Positions 42,968 through 45,751 of a DNA stretch of 45,751 bases are shown piece by piece. A program made the translations under genes and the position numbers. The notes below the pieces were generated by a model. The model did no database searches, was not told where the DNA came from, and was given only the letters and a program-made list of their open reading frames with translations. Position 1 is the stretch's first letter; the number at the start of each line of letters is the position of its first letter. This stretch comes from Oligoflexales bacterium (GTDB lineage: Bacteria; Bdellovibrionota_B; Oligoflexia; Oligoflexales; JAGOVF01), in assembly GCA_018060885.1 (NCBI GenBank), contig JAGOVF010000011.1:1-45751 (forward strand). Reading direction: 5' to 3'.

Positions 42968-44104
42968 GTGCGAATTTCTAGAAGTAAAATTCTAATTTTC
43001 CCTCTGCTGCATATTTTTGTCCTCGGGCAAAATGCCTGTAGCGTTCGTGAAGCTCCAGTGGGTGCATGTTTAATGGGAGATAGTCTAGGTCTTGCTAGTG
43101 GTAGTTATCGTCGAGTTGAAGAGCATCAGCTGCCATGGAAACAGGGTGAAAAATATACAATATCTTCGCCGCCTGGAACTTATGGACACGTTAACATGAG
43201 TGCCTATGCATGGGATTTTGTCGTTAGAAAAGATGGGGCGAGGGGTGCCGAGGTTCTCGCTTCAGTAGATGGCTGCATTAGATCAGTCAAGAGGGATGCA
43301 AGAACTAAATATGGTGGATTATCAAATTGGCGAGATGTCAATTATGTCACTTTGGTTTGGGATCGGCAGGTTAGCGAGCCCTATTATCCAGGAAAAAAAA
43401 TCGAGTCTTTATACATGCATTTAGACCATATTTATCCCGAAATAAAGCCGGGAGTTTGTCTTAAAAAAGGAACGCCATTAGGAGTAACTGGCTGCACAGG
43501 CTATTGCACTGGCATACATTTGCATTATCAGGTTCAAACGCAAAACCAAGCCGGTGATTTTTGGAGCCAATCAGTTCCATTGCAATTTGCCGAAATGCCA
43601 ATGCCTCGCATTGGGCAGGTTTCCACTTCGCAGAATTCAATTAATAGCGCTATTACGCCGCCCGTAACTGATAGACCTGTTCCTGTAGTGCCGACGCCAA
43701 CGCCAACGCCAACACCTCGACCTCCAAGCAATAATGGAAACAGCTTTGTATATGCATCGCTTTGTTCCAGTCAAAGTATTCAAAATCCCGCTATGCCAAT
43801 TTGTGTTCGCGATATACCAGGGCAATTCACTCAATCGAATACCCTTCTTTTTTGCAGTTCAAAGCAGAGTTATCAATGTGAGCATGGTTGTGAAAAAAGT
43901 GCATCTGGCGAAAGAGGTTATTGTTTGTCGAAGCCTAAATCAACCGAAAATACTGCAAATGAACTTCCTAAAATTGAAGTTCCAAATGTTGGCCACGATG
44001 AAATGGGAAGCAATTCGCCCGTTGCCGACGCGGCAAATTCAAGCCGTTATTATGGTGACGATGGCCAGCCAATAAATAGAATATCGGGCACAAATTGCAA
44101 ATAG
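42968..44104 (+). CDS. M23-like (LytM) peptidase lipoprotein A, Cys-rich tail
   Basis: First of three paralogues. GTG start with GAGGTG 7 nt upstream. The signal ends GQNAC (C24), a poor lipobox. The domain follows the LytM order: H74 (YGHVN), D83 (YAWDF), H151 (YMHL), then GCTGYCTGIHLHYQVQ with H184 and H186. M23 enzymes are Zn peptidases that cut peptidoglycan cross-links; the metal residues appear present, so activity is plausible. A Thr-Pro linker (VPTPTPTPTPRPPS, about residues 240-255) leads to a 110-residue C-terminal domain with paired cysteines (SLCSSQ, PICVRD, LFCSSK, YQCEHGCEKS), perhaps wall- or surface-binding. Confidence 0.8.
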   Translation: MRISRSKILIFPLLHIFVLGQNACSVREAPVGACLMGDSLGLASGSYRRVEEHQLPWKQGEKYTISSPPGTYGHVNMSAYAWDFVVRKDGARGAEVLASVDGCIRSVKRDARTKYGGLSNWRDVNYVTLVWDRQVSEPYYPGKKIESLYMHLDHIYPEIKPGVCLKKGTPLGVTGCTGYCTGIHLHYQVQTQNQAGDFWSQSVPLQFAEMPMPRIGQVSTSQNSINSAITPPVTDRPVPVVPTPTPTPTPRPPSNNGNSFVYASLCSSQSIQNPAMPICVRDIPGQFTQSNTLLFCSSKQSYQCEHGCEKSASGERGYCLSKPKSTENTANELPKIEVPNVGHDEMGSNSPVADAANSSRYYGDDGQPINRISGTNCK

Positions 44105-44254
44105 AAGCGTTTTTTGATATAGTATTAAGTGACTCCTTTATCTAAGGATTACCGCAGTTCTTCTGGTACTATTTTTTCTTGATGAAGTTTTAAAAAAATC
44201 CCTAAGAATTTTTCGAAAATTGTAAAAATCTAATAAATGACACGGAAGGCATTT

Positions 44255-45046
44255 ATGCAATTAGCAAAATATTATGTGATGTCCATTTCTATTTTTCTAC
44301 TTTTTTCATGCGGAGTAGAAAACAATTCTCAGAACTCATGTTTGCAAGAGAGTTCTACTAAAAAATTATCTCAGGTTGGGAAGTACTTCAAAGTAGAAGA
44401 ACACAACTTACCTTGGAAATCTGGAGCTAAATACTTTATTTCGAGTCCACCAGGGAATTGGAGTCATGTTGATCATATGGCTTATGCATGGGACTTTTTA
44501 CTCAGAAAAGATAGGGAAAAAGGTGCGGAAGTCTTAAGTACAGTTGACAGTTGCGTCCGTTCTGTAAAACGAGATGCAAAAACGACTTTTGGAAATAGAA
44601 CTAATTCACATGATGTAAACTACATTACGATGACTTGGGATAAAAAGATTAGCGATGCAATGTATCCTGGCGAGAAAATAGAATCACTTTACTTGCATCT
44701 AGCGGAGATATATCCGGAGGTAAAAGTAGGTGCTTGTTTTAAGAAGGGAACAGCCCTAGGAATTACGGGATGTACCGGCTGGTGTACGGGCATTCATTTG
44801 CATTACCAAGTTCAAAAACAAAAACCGAGTGGTTTCTTCGTTAATAATTCACTGCCTGTTCAATTTGCAGAAATGCCTCCCCTCAAGCAAGCCACAACTC
44901 CAGCATCTAAAAATAAGTTTTTGCCAATAAAAAAAATTGAAACTCCTTCAACATCAGATACTGATATTATAGAAAGTAATGGCCTGTTCTATGCTAATAA
45001 TGGTCAGCCAAAACCCATTTTGGAAATGGAATCCACCTGCCATTAG
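44255..45046 (+). CDS. M23-like (LytM) peptidase lipoprotein B
   Basis: Second paralogue, sharing EEHNLPWKSGAKYFISSPPG, HVDHMAYAWDFLLRKD, GAEVLSTVDSCVRSVKRDAKT and GCTGWCTGIHLHYQVQ with the first. The start at 44255 is chosen because GGAAGG precedes it, while the ATG at 44237 has none. Clear lipoprotein signal ending LLFSC (C19). It lacks the first copy's Thr-Pro linker and Cys-rich domain and ends with a short tail. Spacing to the first copy is 150 bp, so each gene may have its own signals. Confidence 0.8.
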   Translation: MQLAKYYVMSISIFLLFSCGVENNSQNSCLQESSTKKLSQVGKYFKVEEHNLPWKSGAKYFISSPPGNWSHVDHMAYAWDFLLRKDREKGAEVLSTVDSCVRSVKRDAKTTFGNRTNSHDVNYITMTWDKKISDAMYPGEKIESLYLHLAEIYPEVKVGACFKKGTALGITGCTGWCTGIHLHYQVQKQKPSGFFVNNSLPVQFAEMPPLKQATTPASKNKFLPIKKIETPSTSDTDIIESNGLFYANNGQPKPILEMESTCH

Positions 45047-45178
45047 CAAGCAAAGCTTCGGCTACATCTATTTATAATCATTAGAATTGTTTTTGATTCT
45101 ATAACTTTGCTAAATAAATGATTTGCGAATACCGACAAGAGCTAAGACGCAGACGATTTTTTTGAACAGGGTCTTAGA

Positions 45179-45751
45179 ATGCATGGTCGTATTTCTAAAG
45201 TAATATTTTTAACCGCTATAACTATTTTAGTGGGATCTTGTCGGCAGGATAAAATTCAGTTAACTGGAACTTGCCTTAAAAGTTCGAATAGTGGTGCAAT
45301 CAATTGGCTTTATTCTTCTAAACACTATCTGCCTTGGCCTTCAGGTTTGTCCTATCAAATTACGCAAACCACTGGTGGAGCGACTCATAACAATTTGAAT
45401 CCTGATAATTTAAAAATGCTGTATGCCTGGGATTTTGGAGTTACAAGAGTTTCAGGCACTAAACTTCCAGGTGATAAAGTTATTGCAGCAATTAATGGGA
45501 CAGTAGCCGCGATAAAAAGAGATTCCACTATTATTGGTGGAGGACCAGAAGCAAAAAATGATTCGAATTATGTATTTATAAATTGGGATTTAGAAGATTC
45601 GAATGAAGTACGCTCAGGTCTTTTGCTGCAATCTCAATATCGGCATTTTCATTCCGTTTCGGCAAATTTAACTGTCGGAAAAAGAGTGTCTCGCGGAACA
45701 GAACTGGGCGTTGCCGGATGCACTGGATGGTGCTACGGAACACACTTACAT
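45179..45751 (+). CDS. M23-like peptidase lipoprotein C (cut by window end)
   Basis: Third, more diverged paralogue. ATG with an upstream AGGG; lipoprotein signal MHGRISKVIF to LVGSC (C21). It keeps the pattern SKHYLPWPSG, YAWDFGVTR, AAIKRDST, YRHFHS and GCTGWCYGTHLH, where the sequence runs off the window. The middle loop between the first His and Asp is longer (THNNLNPDNLKMLYAWDF). Incomplete at the 3' end. Confidence 0.78.
   Translation, partial: MHGRISKVIFLTAITILVGSCRQDKIQLTGTCLKSSNSGAINWLYSSKHYLPWPSGLSYQITQTTGGATHNNLNPDNLKMLYAWDFGVTRVSGTKLPGDKVIAAINGTVAAIKRDSTIIGGGPEAKNDSNYVFINWDLEDSNEVRSGLLLQSQYRHFHSVSANLTVGKRVSRGTELGVAGCTGWCYGTHLH

Noticed and set aside
43690..43735. CCAACGCCAACGCCAACACC repeat as a mobile or regulatory element
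   Set aside because: It is in frame and encodes the Thr-Pro linker of the first M23-like lipoprotein.

Overview
The window looks like chromosome from a low-GC (roughly 40% by eye) Gram-negative bacterium, probably of the Bdellovibrionota/Oligoflexia kind. Pointers are the many lipoproteins of unknown function, a decayed TIGR02147-family regulator (a family expanded in Bdellovibrio-like bacteria and Fibrobacter), a System I cytochrome c maturation operon, an outer-membrane beta-barrel protein and a kynurenine catabolic cluster. The lineage is inferred from gene content, not from a marker search.

Layout. 0-4.3 kb: lpd and sucA of the 2-oxoglutarate dehydrogenase complex, closed by a terminator that contains the sucA stop codon. 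4.4-14 kb: exported or lipid-anchored proteins of unknown role, mixed with an elongator-type tRNA-Met(CAT), a LysR regulator with a Rid-family gene, periplasmic MsrA, a DUF6265-like protein and a lipoprotein alpha/beta hydrolase. 14-18.5 kb: PLP enzymes and metabolism (class III aminotransferase, monothiol glutaredoxin, cystathionine gamma-synthase/lyase, acyl-CoA dehydrogenase). 18.6-24 kb: an SH3-like lipoprotein, two decaying genes back to back (a TIGR02147 regulator with an in-frame TAA and an exported protein with two apparent frameshifts), a pseudouridine synthase, and a lipoprotein with a cytochrome-like CX3CH motif.

24.1-36.5 kb is a dense co-directional run. It begins with a PilZ-like domain fused to an AONS/KBL/serine-palmitoyltransferase-type enzyme, then a seven-helix-type histidine kinase and a REC-plus-class-III-cyclase-like response regulator, each overlapping the next. 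This resembles in outline the synthase/kinase/regulator sets of Cqs/Lqs signalling and is a candidate undescribed signalling module. Guanine deaminase, a ThrRS without TGS domain, and four kynurenine-pathway enzymes (HAAO, ACMSD, kynureninase, KMO) follow. ACMSD points to the catabolic 2-aminomuconate branch rather than NAD synthesis.

36.5-42.7 kb: a 50-residue membrane protein, an aldo/keto reductase, then a 587-bp convergent intergenic region with two remarkable foldback elements. They share an 80-bp core (79/80 identical, opposite orientation), each inside its own perfect inverted arms (38 bp and 48 bp) of otherwise unrelated sequence. After this come ccmABCDEG on the minus strand, read from an outer-membrane protein gene that appears to start at ATT. 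43-45.75 kb: three tandem paralogous M23-like lipoproteins, the last cut by the window edge.
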